This document shows, one piece after another, positions 16,142-24,898 of a stretch of DNA of 64,000 nucleotides. Under the pieces are notes generated by a model, which saw nothing but the letters and a program-made list of their open reading frames with translations, was not told the DNA's origin and did not search any database. Every line of letters starts with the position of its first letter. Positions within the stretch are counted from its first letter, which is position 1. Source of the stretch: Bacteroidales bacterium (GTDB taxonomy: Bacteria > Bacteroidota > Bacteroidia > Bacteroidales > VadinHA17). The stretch lies in the NCBI GenBank assembly GCA_016715075.1, contig JADKBK010000001.1, forward strand, positions 248,001 to 312,000. Reading direction: 5' to 3'. Made by a program: the position numbers and the translations under genes.

Positions 16142-17511
16142 GATTTGTCTATAAGAATTTTAAAGAATTGAAAGCAAAAAAGGAAGACAGGATTCTGCGG
16201 GAGTTATTCAGGCAAAAACTTGAATATGCTGAGATCATTCCTGATCCCTCTGTAAGTTCAAAGCTTATGCAGAAACTTGCAGTACGGGAGTTTCTTCGTT
16301 TTAATCCCTTAAGATTCAATGTATATTATCTTGGAGGTATTATTGCAGCAGGCATTGCCACATTGCTTTTGTTCTCCGATTCCAAAGAGTCACAAGGACG
16401 CAAAGTACCGTCTCAGCCATATGAGATTATTAATCAGATCCCGCTAAAACAGGAAATTGAAAATGTAAAAGTAAGTCCGGATACTGTTATCGAAAATAAG
16501 CGGTCAGTTGAAAAGGGAAAGGTAGCCATCCGGTCCAGAAATGCATCTGCCGGCAGTAAAGAGGCTGTCGATGCAAAAGCAAGAGTCCCTGAGTCCGGCA
16601 CCGGGGAGAAATATGCTTTGACTCCGGGAGCGGTAAATAATTCTTTGTCTGTGAAAGAGCTTTTCCCAAAGCAGTCAGAGGATAATTTTAAACTGAGAGA
16701 GATAGGTGTTCAGGATGAACAGCTGTTTGAAACTTCTGTTACAGAGGGTTGTGCACCACTGAAAGTTGCATTCAGGAATAATCTGTCCGGATATGATTCA
16801 TGCCTCTGGACTTTTGGTGATGGAGGTTCCTCCGCTAAGAATGATCCTGAGTGGATATTTGATCTCGAAGGTGAGTACCGTGTAGTACTTAAGATCTTTG
16901 GAAGGGAGGGGCTGGTATCTGTATCATCTTTAGTCATCTCTGTATTTCCCAGGCCCTCAGCTCATTTTGAGATTCCATCCGAAAAGGTTTCCATTCCTGA
17001 TGAAGAGGTTAGGTTCCAGAATTATTCAGTATCAGCTGTGAAATATCTGTGGAGTTTTGGGGATGGAAGCACATCCGACCAGTTTGAGCCGGTGCACAGG
17101 TACGAGAAATATGGTAATTATAATGTTGCTCTTAAAGTATATTCAGATAAAGGTTGCACTGATTCACTTGTTGTTTCCAATGCTTTTTCCGGTTCTGCCT
17201 ATTATATTGAATTTCCAAATGCATTTATCCCAAATACCGGAGGACCTTCAGGGGGGGTATACTCGTCCACAAGTGATGAGACAGCCTGGGTTTTCCATCC
17301 TTCATATTCCGGGGTCTCAGCTTATCATCTGAAGATATTCAGCAAACTCGGTGTACTGATATTTGAAACGAATGACATAAATGTCGGATGGGATGGTTAT
17401 TTCAAAGGACAATTAAGCAACCCGGGTGTTTATATCTGGAAGGTCAGGGGAAATTTCAGTAACGGAGAGCCATTTACCAAGATGGGAGACCTCACACTTC
17501 TCAAAAACTAA
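16135..17511 (+). CDS. Membrane-anchored PKD protein with T9SS type-B-like C-terminal domain; possible anti-sigma factor
   Basis: 458 residues. Residues 1-62 are charged and probably cytosolic, about 64-80 form one transmembrane helix (YYLGGIIAAGIATLLLF), and 81-195 are low-complexity linker. Two PKD domains follow (about 200-272 with WTFGDGG, 278-338 with WSFGDGS). Residues 345-458 match the gliding-motility-associated C-terminal domain: FPNAFIPN, LKIFSKLGVLIFE, GWDGYFKG and PGVYIWKVRG. There is no cleavable signal peptide. The gene starts on TTG inside the sigma-factor stop region and precedes porP/sprF. An anti-sigma role is inferred from position and topology; no standard anti-sigma domain was recognised. 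Confidence 0.8.
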   Translation: MLRFVYKNFKELKAKKEDRILRELFRQKLEYAEIIPDPSVSSKLMQKLAVREFLRFNPLRFNVYYLGGIIAAGIATLLLFSDSKESQGRKVPSQPYEIINQIPLKQEIENVKVSPDTVIENKRSVEKGKVAIRSRNASAGSKEAVDAKARVPESGTGEKYALTPGAVNNSLSVKELFPKQSEDNFKLREIGVQDEQLFETSVTEGCAPLKVAFRNNLSGYDSCLWTFGDGGSSAKNDPEWIFDLEGEYRVVLKIFGREGLVSVSSLVISVFPRPSAHFEIPSEKVSIPDEEVRFQNYSVSAVKYLWSFGDGSTSDQFEPVHRYEKYGNYNVALKVYSDKGCTDSLVVSNAFSGSAYYIEFPNAFIPNTGGPSGGVYSSTSDETAWVFHPSYSGVSAYHLKIFSKLGVLIFETNDINVGWDGYFKGQLSNPGVYIWKVRGNFSNGEPFTKMGDLTLLKN

Positions 17512-17688
17512 AACTGCCTGTTCAATTACGGAATCCGCACTATTTCTTTCGAAATGAAGGATTATGAGAGGTTTATAATCTGTTGAAAGTTGACAAAATT
17601 GGCCTCAGATCAGCGGGTTTGTTGATAAAATTCAATAAATAGTAATGTATTGTCATTTCAATTCATTATTTTCGTAGGAGTAAACCTA

Positions 17689-18690
17689 ATGGTGCCAATT
17701 TTGGTTAAACGGATCATATATTTACTCTTACTGTCTTTCTTAATTGTAGTAGATAGTATTGGTCAGGATCCTACCTTCTCACAGTTTTATGCAAATAAAT
17801 TATACCTCTCTCCTTCATTCGCAGGTGCAACTGAGCAGTACAGGTTTGCAATGAACTACAGGAATCAGTGGCCTGCAGTTCCCGGAGTTTTTCATACATA
17901 CAGTATCTCATTTGAAAAAGCACTGCCGAATTTTAATTCAGGGATAGGAGTGCTCGCTACATATGATGTTGCCGGATCAGGTAATCTCAGTACAACAAAT
18001 ATCGGTATTCTCTATTCCTATGATTTCAATATAAACAAGAACTGGCACATCAGGCCCGGAGTCAACTTTAAGTTTTATTATCTCGGACTTGATATCAACA
18101 AACTGATCTTCAACAGCCAGATCACAGGAAGTGGTACAACCCCATCTGTCAATCCTCCACCCTTTGATAACGTGGCTGATATTGATTTTGCCACCTCAGC
18201 ACTTGTATACAATGACAGGATATGGGGCGGATTTACACTAGATCATCTGCTTGTCCCTAAGACATCATTCTATGGTGATGAGGCAACTGTTCCGGTTAAG
18301 TTCAATCTTTATGGCGGAGTTCAGGTCCTGAAGAAAACCAGGTTACGGCAGAAGATGCAGGAAGTGCTTTCCATTGCAATGAATTTTCAGACTCAGGGAA
18401 AATTCTACCAGTCTGATCTTGGTGTCTATTATTATAAAAATCCTATTGTTTTCGGATTGTGGTACCGGGGAATACCATTTGCCACTTCCCAGGCTGGTGA
18501 TGCTATAATTGGCCTGGTTGGAGTTAAGACGAATAACCTTTCAATAGGTTACAGTTACGATTTTACAATTTCCAATCTTATAGGTTCATCAGGCGGTTCC
18601 CATGAGATCTCACTCATCTATGAATTTAACAATCTTTCACTTGGGGCACAAAAGAGACGAATAAGGGCAATTCCATGCCCTGAATTCTAG
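17689..18690 (+). CDS. PorP/SprF family outer-membrane protein (type IX secretion)
   Basis: About 333 residues. A signal peptide (LVKRIIYLLLLSFLIVVDS) precedes the family hallmark QDPTFSQFYANKLYLSPSFAG, followed by beta strands typical of an outer-membrane barrel. PorP/SprF proteins work with type IX secretion, often for cargo bearing type-B C-terminal domains. This fits the preceding gene, which ends in such a domain. ATG 17689, with GGAG just upstream, was chosen over a TTG 39 bases earlier because it gives a clean signal peptide. Confidence 0.92.
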   Translation: MVPILVKRIIYLLLLSFLIVVDSIGQDPTFSQFYANKLYLSPSFAGATEQYRFAMNYRNQWPAVPGVFHTYSISFEKALPNFNSGIGVLATYDVAGSGNLSTTNIGILYSYDFNINKNWHIRPGVNFKFYYLGLDINKLIFNSQITGSGTTPSVNPPPFDNVADIDFATSALVYNDRIWGGFTLDHLLVPKTSFYGDEATVPVKFNLYGGVQVLKKTRLRQKMQEVLSIAMNFQTQGKFYQSDLGVYYYKNPIVFGLWYRGIPFATSQAGDAIIGLVGVKTNNLSIGYSYDFTISNLIGSSGGSHEISLIYEFNNLSLGAQKRRIRAIPCPEF

Positions 18691-18736
18691 ATCTTTAAAA
18701 ATTCCAGCCCTGAGTAGTCCCATTTATTAATTTGTT

Positions 18737-18744
18737 TATATTTG
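18737..18744 (+). promoter_or_regulatory. -7 element TATATTTG before the OmpH/Skp gene
   Basis: An exact match to the Bacteroidota -7 consensus TAnnTTTG, 36 bases before the ATG at 18780. No clear TTTG -33 element is seen upstream. Confidence 0.4.
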
Positions 18745-18779
18745 CGCCGGACTAATGTATAACAATTATTCTCTTTCTA

Positions 18780-19367
18780 ATGAAAAAACTTTCTATTATT
18801 CTGTATGTTGTTCTGTTCGTGGCCGTAGCAGGACTTTATTTTCTGCATTTTTCAGGAACCAAAAAAAGTAACAGTACGGGTCCTGTTTCCAGTTCCACTG
18901 CTCAGGGAATGGCATATATAAATATTGATTCGGTAGTTTTCAAATTTGATATGTTTCGTGATAAGAGGGAAGACCTTTTATCAAAACAGAAAAATGCTGA
19001 AGCTGAGCTTAATTCAAAGGGAAGCCAGTACGAAAAGGGAGCCAGGGATTATCAGGAGAAGGTGTCGAAAGGGCTTGTAACAAGAGCAACAGCAGCAGAA
19101 ATGGAACAGGCTCTCATGCAGCAGCAACAGGAACTTGTTGGTTTACGTGATAAACTGCAGTCAAACATCATGGAAGAGGAGCAGGTGATGAACCGTCAGA
19201 TAATAGAATATATTACCAGGTTTCTTGAGGAGAACAAAGCAGAATATAATTACCAGTATATTTTTGGGAAGAGCTTTGGAAGTGTAATCCTTTACAGCGA
19301 CAATACACTGGATATCACACAGAAAGTCCTTGACGCGATTAACAAAAAGTATCAGACTGAAAAATAA
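18780..19367 (+). CDS. OmpH/Skp-like periplasmic chaperone
   Basis: 195 residues: an N-terminal signal or anchor helix (LSIILYVVLFVAVAGLYFLHF), a short Ser/Gly linker, the family segment AYINIDSVVFKFDMF, and then a long coiled coil (about 65-150, rich in Glu, Lys and Gln). Skp/OmpH proteins hold unfolded outer-membrane proteins in the periplasm on their way to the Bam complex. The next gene starts 6 bases after the stop. Confidence 0.88.
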   Translation: MKKLSIILYVVLFVAVAGLYFLHFSGTKKSNSTGPVSSSTAQGMAYINIDSVVFKFDMFRDKREDLLSKQKNAEAELNSKGSQYEKGARDYQEKVSKGLVTRATAAEMEQALMQQQQELVGLRDKLQSNIMEEEQVMNRQIIEYITRFLEENKAEYNYQYIFGKSFGSVILYSDNTLDITQKVLDAINKKYQTEK

Positions 19368-19373
19368 TAGCCT

Positions 19374-20636
19374 ATGGGCTTTGCCTCAGGTTACCTTGAC
19401 GAAAGGGCACTATTCCCTGAATTTGTAAAAGAGGCACCTGATAGAAACACGGGCATAATTGTTGTTGTCCCTTCATATGATGAACCGGGGATTTCCAGGA
19501 TGCTTGATTCTCTTTCTTTGTGCAGCGAAATTCCCTGTAAGGTTGAGGTACTTATCGTCATAAACGCGCCAGGGGATGCATCAGAGAAAAGCATCAGTAA
19601 CAATAAGCTGACAATTGAGAATATCGAAATATGGAAGCAGCTGAATACAGGCTGCTTTTTTCGTCTCTATACTATTGTGGCTGAACCGCTGCCTGTTAAG
19701 GGCTGGGGGGTAGGTTTGGCGCGAAAGACAGGGATGGATGAAGCTGTCAGGCGGTTCGAAACAATAAACAGACCCGACGGGGTAATTCTGAATCTGGATG
19801 CTGATTGCATTGTGGATAATAACTATTTTGTCTCTGTCTATAGCGAATTCCTTCTCAAAAAAGAAAGATCAGCCTGCTCCATATATTTTGAACACCCCTT
19901 ATCCGGAAGTGATTTTCCGGTTGAGGTATATAAATACATTACATTATATGAACTTCATCTCAGGTACTATTTCCAGGGTCTGCTGCTCTCAGGCTTCCCC
20001 TATGTTTTTCATACCGTAGGATCAGCCATTGGTGTGAAAGCATTACCCTATATAAAAGCAGGAGGAATGAACAGGAAACAGGCTGGAGAGGACTTCTATT
20101 TTATACAGAAGCTTGTACCTGCCGGAGGATATTTTAGTCTTAATTCAACATGCGTACGGCCATCGCCGCGACCATCGTTCAGAGTGCCTTTTGGAACAGG
20201 TGCCTCAGTGAACAGGCTTACAGGTGCCGGCGAGACTGAGCTTATGACATATAATATTTTGGCTTTTAAAGAGCTGAACTCCTTTTTTTGCATTGCTGAA
20301 GAATACTATTATAATGCAGCTCAGGATTCTGATGGATTTTATAACTCGCTCCCTGCAGGTATAAAATCATTTATTGAGAAGGAGGAATTGTTCGGAAAGC
20401 TGAAGGAGATCCGGAATAATACCTCAGGCTTTCAATCCTTTAAGAAACGATTTTTCGGTTGGTTCAATATGTTCAGGATAGTAAAATATCTGAATCATGC
20501 ACATTCGGTAATATTTGAAAAAGTGCCGGTACAAATTGCCTCATGTGACCTGCTCTCTGAGCTGGGGATTAGACTGTCACCAGATGAAAGCGGCAGCCTG
20601 CTTGAGTATTTCAGGTCTCTTGAACGGAACAACTAA
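19374..20636 (+). CDS. GT2-family glycosyltransferase
   Basis: 420 residues. The GT-A fold starts with GIIVVVPSYDEPGISRMLDSL, and the metal-binding DxD motif is LNLDADCIVDNNYF near residue 140. KAGGMNRKQAGEDFYFIQKL supplies the acceptor-side ED segment of GT2 enzymes. No membrane helix was recognised. The acceptor sugar is unknown. The last 60 bases overlap the 3' end of the convergent divIC/ftsB-like gene. Confidence 0.85.
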   Translation: MGFASGYLDERALFPEFVKEAPDRNTGIIVVVPSYDEPGISRMLDSLSLCSEIPCKVEVLIVINAPGDASEKSISNNKLTIENIEIWKQLNTGCFFRLYTIVAEPLPVKGWGVGLARKTGMDEAVRRFETINRPDGVILNLDADCIVDNNYFVSVYSEFLLKKERSACSIYFEHPLSGSDFPVEVYKYITLYELHLRYYFQGLLLSGFPYVFHTVGSAIGVKALPYIKAGGMNRKQAGEDFYFIQKLVPAGGYFSLNSTCVRPSPRPSFRVPFGTGASVNRLTGAGETELMTYNILAFKELNSFFCIAEEYYYNAAQDSDGFYNSLPAGIKSFIEKEELFGKLKEIRNNTSGFQSFKKRFFGWFNMFRIVKYLNHAHSVIFEKVPVQIASCDLLSELGIRLSPDESGSLLEYFRSLERNN

Positions 20637-20999
20637 TGAGGATGGATCAATTAAGCCGGTACTAGTTGTTTTTCTGGTGATTTTACGGTCTTCCGCCGGG
20701 GTCAGGATAATATATAGGTCTTCATCAGGCTTTTTCATCAGATATTGTTCCCTGGCAAATTTCTCAAGATTGTGGTTATCTGTTTTCAATTCATGAAGCT
20801 TCTGTTTGTCAGCTTCAATTCGTTTCAGATAATATTCCCTGTCAACTTTCAGTTTACGTAATAGCCTGAGATCCTTATATCTGGCAATAAGATTATTGGA
20901 ATCGAATAACAAGATCCAGATCAGGAATATAGCTACCGTTAGCAGGTATTTATTTTTGAATACTGCCGGGATCTTTTCTGCGTACTTAAATCTGATCAT
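20577..20999 (-). CDS. DivIC/FtsB-like septum formation protein
   Basis: 140 residues: one N-terminal transmembrane helix (YLLTVAIFLIWILLFDSNN), then a coiled coil (about 45-85) and the family segment NLEKFAREQYLMKKPDEDLYII. DivIC/FtsB bridges FtsL and FtsQ in the divisome. The last 25 residues or so run beyond the usual end and are encoded in the overlap with the glycosyltransferase gene. Confidence 0.85.
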   Translation of the reverse strand: MIRFKYAEKIPAVFKNKYLLTVAIFLIWILLFDSNNLIARYKDLRLLRKLKVDREYYLKRIEADKQKLHELKTDNHNLEKFAREQYLMKKPDEDLYIILTPAEDRKITRKTTSTGLIDPSSLVVPFKRPEILKQAAAFIW

Positions 21000-21023
21000 A
21001 ATGGTACAAACCTACACTTTTTT

Positions 21024-21227
21024 TTAACCCCCGCTCATGAGATAAAGCATTTGCACTTTATCACCATCATGAATAAATGTTGAATTGTATTGATCTTTAG
21101 AAATAAGGACATCATTAATTTTTATAATACTCATTTTATAAGAGAATTTTTTCAGCAGCAGCATCTCGTCGACGCTTAGCACCTCTTTGAAGAATTCCTC
21201 TTCCCTGTCATTCAGCAAAATCTTCAT
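21024..21227 (-). CDS. ThiS/MoaD-like sulfur carrier protein
   Basis: A 67-residue ubiquitin-like beta-grasp protein ending in Gly-Gly (MLYLMSGG), with the late HDGDKVQMLYL strand typical of the family. The C-terminal glycine would be adenylated and thiocarboxylated to donate sulfur. It is followed upstream by a ThiF-type adenylyltransferase 20 bases away and sits beside an AOR gene, so a MoaD-like role in pyranopterin synthesis is more likely than thiamine synthesis. That choice rests on context. Confidence 0.82.
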   Translation of the reverse strand: MKILLNDREEEFFKEVLSVDEMLLLKKFSYKMSIIKINDVLISKDQYNSTFIHDGDKVQMLYLMSGG

Positions 21228-21246
21228 GATCCCTGTAATTATCCTC

Positions 21247-21834
21247 TTATCTCAAATTCATAAGTATCTCAACAGTAACATTTGCCTGCATATTTGCTAC
21301 CATTCCGACTCGAGGCGCAATCGTTGGTAGTCCTTCAGATACTTCTGAAGATTCATCACCGCAAATATAAAGAGTATCGTCGATTTTTCTGTATTTTATC
21401 GTTTCACTTTTTCCCCATCCTGCAAGACCTGAGGCTGCGACAAGAGGTATCCCGCGCATTTTAAGCTGAACGGTTTCAATTATCATCTCTTTCATGTCCG
21501 AACCGTCAAAGGCTTCCACAATGACATGGCACCCGGAAAAAATCTCGGGAATATTGTGACTGTCAAGTCTTTTTTGATGTATAATAACAAACACTTCCGG
21601 ATTAATCCTGTAGATATTCTCTTTGAGTGCAATTGTTTTAAGCATGCCTATCTGGTCATTAAAATAATACTGACGATTGAGATTTGTCTCTTCTACTGAG
21701 TCAAAATCAGCAATTACGAGAGTTCCCACACCGCATCTTGCAAGGGCAACAGCACAATTTGATCCGAGTCCTCCGGCTCCGGCTATTCCAACCCTGAACC
21801 TGCTCAGGTGAGCTTTAATTTCAGCAAACCGCAT
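21247..21834 (-). CDS. ThiF/MoeB-like adenylyltransferase
   Basis: 195 residues, shorter than E. coli MoeB or ThiF (about 250). The nucleotide-binding GxGxxG (VGIAGAGGLGSNCAVALARCG), the DFDSVEETNLNRQYYF segment with its catalytic Arg/Asn, and the KEMIIETVQLK region are present. The CxxC zinc motifs of MoeB are missing, as in the short ThiF subfamily. It would activate the C-terminal glycine of the carrier encoded next to it. Divergent from the AOR gene with 164 bases between starts. Confidence 0.87.
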   Translation of the reverse strand: MRFAEIKAHLSRFRVGIAGAGGLGSNCAVALARCGVGTLVIADFDSVEETNLNRQYYFNDQIGMLKTIALKENIYRINPEVFVIIHQKRLDSHNIPEIFSGCHVIVEAFDGSDMKEMIIETVQLKMRGIPLVAASGLAGWGKSETIKYRKIDDTLYICGDESSEVSEGLPTIAPRVGMVANMQANVTVEILMNLR

Positions 21835-21865
21835 ACTCTGAATTTTCTGATCATAAAGGTACTCA

Positions 21866-21873
21866 CAAATATA
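21866..21873 (-). promoter_or_regulatory. -7 element TATATTTG for the ThiF/ThiS-like operon
   Basis: The minus strand reads TATATTTG, an exact TAnnTTTG match, 32 bases before the ThiF-like ATG. No -33 element was found. Confidence 0.4.
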
Positions 21874-21951
21874 AATTAATGCAATTAGATGAGCTTAGAC
21901 ACATGCCGATTCTTATTGATTAATATCATATTAAAGCTCATTTTTATATCA

Positions 21952-21959
21952 TAAATTTG
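21952..21959 (+). promoter_or_regulatory. -7 element TAAATTTG for the AOR gene
   Basis: An exact TAnnTTTG match 40 bases before the AOR ATG. Together with the minus-strand element at 21866-21873 it suggests a divergent promoter region of about 90 bases. Confidence 0.4.
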
Positions 21960-21998
21960 ACTTTGTTAAGTGATGGGAAATACTGAAAATCGTTGAAT

Positions 21999-24152
21999 AT
22001 GGCTACAATGTCAATAAAAGAGCATCTGAAACTTCTAAGCAAATGGGACTATCAGTGGACTCCTCTCGATAAAGGTTATACTGATAAGATCCTTTATATC
22101 AATGTTGGCACAGCTGAGATCAGGGACAAGGATGTCCCTCCGGTGATGAAAGAGAAATTCATCGGAGGCAAGGGATATGGTCTGAGGCTTCTGTGGGATG
22201 CCACAAAGCCAGATACAAAATGGGATGATAAGGAGAATGAGATCATTATTTCCTCGGGTCCGATTGGCGGGATAACACAATATTCCGGAACAGGCAAATC
22301 ACTCGTTGTAAGCCTGTCACCACAGACAGGTTCTGTGATGGATAGTAATGTAGGAGGTTTCTTCGGACCATTTCTCAAGTTTTCAGGATTTGACGCCCTT
22401 GAAATTCAGGGGAAATCGGAAATTGATGTGCTTGTATTTATTGACGGGATAAATCACACGGTTCAGATATTCGAGGCTCCTGATGAGGCTGCTGACAGTC
22501 ACCTGCTTGCAGAACAGCTCACTGATATGTTTGCTGATAATGATAATGAAAAGAAACAGATTGGAATAGTGTCGACAGGATCTGCGGCTCAGCATTCCCT
22601 GATAGGCATGCTTAATTTCACGTTCTATGATCCAAAGCGTAAAAAGGTACGTCTGAAACAGGCCGGGAGAGGAGGAATAGGAAGTGTATTCCGTAATAAG
22701 AGGATTAAGGCGCTGGTTTGTAAAATCCCCGGAGTAAAGGGAAACCTGAATAATGTTGTTGACCTTGAAGCAATCATGGAGAGAGGAAAAAGATTCAACA
22801 GGGAGATGAGGGAGCTGGACGACAAACAGTGCCAGATGAGGCAGACAGGTACAGCTCACCTTGTGGAAATAATGAACGACCATGACCTTCTTCCCGTTAT
22901 GAACTATAAGTATGGCAGCCACAAGGATGCTTTCAAAATCGACTCATCGGTATGGAAAAGGAATTTTACACAGAACGTACCTGATGGCTGCTGGATAGGA
23001 TGCAATATGTCGTGCAGCAAGGGAATTGATAACTATGAGGTTAAAACAGGACCTTACAAAGGACAGGTTGTAGTTGTTGACGGTCCTGAATATGAGAATG
23101 CTGCCGGGCTTGGAGCCAACTGCGCAATATTTGATCCCGGATATATTATTGAAACAAATTTTTATTGTGATACCTATGGCATCTGTACTATAACCTGGAG
23201 TACTCTGACTGCATTTATTATGGAATGCTATGAGAATGGCATTCTGAACAAAGAAAGAACAGGCGGCCTGGATCTAAGATTTGGTAATGCTGTGGATGCT
23301 CTTGAAATGTTGCATCAGCTTGCCAGGGGTGAAGGATTCGGGAAAATTGCAGGAACCGGGGTCCGAAAGATGAAAGAGCTCTTCATTAAAAACGGATGGG
23401 GTGATGAAGCATTTCTGACAGATATAGGAATGGAAAACAAGGGATTGGAATATTCCCAGTATATGCCAAAGGAATCGCTCGCTCAACAGGGTGGCTTTGC
23501 ACTTACTAATAAAGGTCCCCAGCACGATGAGGCATGGCTGATATTTATGGATATGGTTAATAACCAGATTCCTACATTCGAGAACAAGGCTGAGGCTCTC
23601 CACTACTTTCCAATGTTCCGGACCTGGTTTGGACTCGTTGGCCTGTGTAAACTTCCCTGGAATGATGTTGAACCTGAGAGTAATGCTCAGAGTGATGAGC
23701 CTGCAAAGGTGCCAGAGCATGTAGATAACTATGTTACAATATATAAAGCAGTTACAGGCAGAGAATTTGACAGGAAGCGTCTGGTGGAGGATTCAGAAAG
23801 AGTATACAATTTTCAGAGAGTATTTAACCTCAGGAGAGGTTTCGGTACCCGGGTCCACGACAGACAGCCATATCGCGCCGCTGGTCCGGTAACCAGCGAA
23901 GAGTATGAGTCAAGAGCTGAAAGATACGATAAACAGCTTATAGAGAAGGTCGGATTTGATATTAAAGGGAAAACAACTGAGGAGAAAATGAAAGCCCTCA
24001 GGAAATATCGTGAAAACCAATATGAATTACTTGTTGATGCAGTCTATATGCGCAGGGGATGGAACAGCAACGGTGTTCCACGTATTGAATTTCTCAGGAA
24101 AATAGGTATGGATCTGCCGGAAGTGATAGAGGTGGTGCAGGATTTTCAGTAG
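21999..24152 (+). CDS. Aldehyde:ferredoxin oxidoreductase family tungsten/molybdopterin enzyme
   Basis: About 717 residues, longer than classical AOR (about 605). The N-terminal domain has the pterin-binding blocks FIGGKGYGLRLLWD, ISSGPIGG and VGGFFGPFLKFSGFDALEIQG. The [4Fe-4S] ligands would be Cys in DGCWIGCNMSC (C-x3-C-x3-C, one residue wider than the usual CxxCxxxC) and the late Cys in LVGLCKLPWND. The C-terminal part (KGPQHDEAWLIFMDMVNNQ onward) resembles, from memory, BamB, the catalytic subunit of class II benzoyl-CoA reductase. The substrate is unknown. No ferredoxin or Bam partner gene is adjacent. ATG 21999 was chosen over a TTG six bases earlier. Confidence 0.9.
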   Translation: MATMSIKEHLKLLSKWDYQWTPLDKGYTDKILYINVGTAEIRDKDVPPVMKEKFIGGKGYGLRLLWDATKPDTKWDDKENEIIISSGPIGGITQYSGTGKSLVVSLSPQTGSVMDSNVGGFFGPFLKFSGFDALEIQGKSEIDVLVFIDGINHTVQIFEAPDEAADSHLLAEQLTDMFADNDNEKKQIGIVSTGSAAQHSLIGMLNFTFYDPKRKKVRLKQAGRGGIGSVFRNKRIKALVCKIPGVKGNLNNVVDLEAIMERGKRFNREMRELDDKQCQMRQTGTAHLVEIMNDHDLLPVMNYKYGSHKDAFKIDSSVWKRNFTQNVPDGCWIGCNMSCSKGIDNYEVKTGPYKGQVVVVDGPEYENAAGLGANCAIFDPGYIIETNFYCDTYGICTITWSTLTAFIMECYENGILNKERTGGLDLRFGNAVDALEMLHQLARGEGFGKIAGTGVRKMKELFIKNGWGDEAFLTDIGMENKGLEYSQYMPKESLAQQGGFALTNKGPQHDEAWLIFMDMVNNQIPTFENKAEALHYFPMFRTWFGLVGLCKLPWNDVEPESNAQSDEPAKVPEHVDNYVTIYKAVTGREFDRKRLVEDSERVYNFQRVFNLRRGFGTRVHDRQPYRAAGPVTSEEYESRAERYDKQLIEKVGFDIKGKTTEEKMKALRKYRENQYELLVDAVYMRRGWNSNGVPRIEFLRKIGMDLPEVIEVVQDFQ

Positions 24153-24221
24153 ATTTGTTGCAACATTATTTATCGGGAGCTGTTTTGCATTAAATATCCT
24201 GATAAAATACATCAGATACCC

Positions 24222-24773
24222 ATGCAAACATACATCTCGTATCTCAGGGGAGTCAATATGACCGGTCATAATTCAATAAAGATGACTGACCTCGCCGCCC
24301 TTTACCGTGATTTGGGATTTTTTGAGCCTGAAACATTTATTCAGAGCGGAAATGTCATCTTTGGCTCCGATGGGAAAATTAAGGTTCCTGGTTTAGCCCG
24401 GATGATAGAAAAGAAAATAAACAGCAAATACGGATATGATGTTCCGGTTATGATCCGGAACGTTAGAGAAATGCGGAATATTCTTTCTTCCAACCCATAT
24501 CTTTCCGAAGTCAATTTCGATCCGGCAAAAATGGCGGTTATTTTCCTTCATGATGACCTGTCGGAATCTCAACTGCAGAAAGTTGCAGATGTAGCTTATC
24601 CTCCCGACAAATTTCAGATAATCGGAAATGAGATATATACTTTCTGCCCTGATGGGTTTGGGAAAACTAAGCTTTATACCAATTTTTTTGAGAATAAGAT
24701 GAAGGTCAGAGGGACTGCCAGGAACTGGAAGACAATAACAACATTACTTAATCTGGCCGAAAAAAGGTTATAA
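24222..24773 (+). CDS. DUF1697 family protein
   Basis: 183 residues with the family start TYISYLRGVNMTGHNSIKM, the LGFFEPETFIQSGNVIF segment and the TNFFENKM...TARNWKTITTLL end of DUF1697 proteins. No biochemical role is established for this family to my knowledge. It sits between the AOR gene and the tungstate transporter on the same strand; a link with tungsten use is not implied by the sequence. Confidence 0.85.
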   Translation: MQTYISYLRGVNMTGHNSIKMTDLAALYRDLGFFEPETFIQSGNVIFGSDGKIKVPGLARMIEKKINSKYGYDVPVMIRNVREMRNILSSNPYLSEVNFDPAKMAVIFLHDDLSESQLQKVADVAYPPDKFQIIGNEIYTFCPDGFGKTKLYTNFFENKMKVRGTARNWKTITTLLNLAEKRL

Positions 24774-24838
24774 TGACGGGTCGGGTCATGAAATGGCGCG
24801 CCCATGCTTACAAAACATCTTCATATTTTTCATTATGT

Positions 24839-24872
24839 TTTGAAATACAGTGTGGCAAATGATTTACATTTG
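24839..24872 (+). promoter_or_regulatory. Bacteroidota-type promoter for wtpA
   Basis: TTTG at 24839-24842 and an exact TACATTTG at 24865-24872 with a 22-base spacer, slightly long for the consensus. The predicted start would be about 20 bases before the wtpA ATG. A near-palindrome (ATGGCGCGCCCAT, 24793-24805) lies upstream and could be an operator. Confidence 0.45.
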
Positions 24873-24898
24873 CTTCATAAAGTGATATTCCTATACCA

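Noticed and set aside
22383..22922. 179-codon antisense frame inside the AOR gene
   Set aside because: It lies wholly opposite a conserved coding block, has no signal or domain, and its composition is that of a shadow frame.
24774..24898. Moco/tungsten riboswitch before wtpA
   Set aside because: The 125-base gap shows only a short GC palindrome and a promoter; no multi-stem structure of the Moco riboswitch type could be made out.
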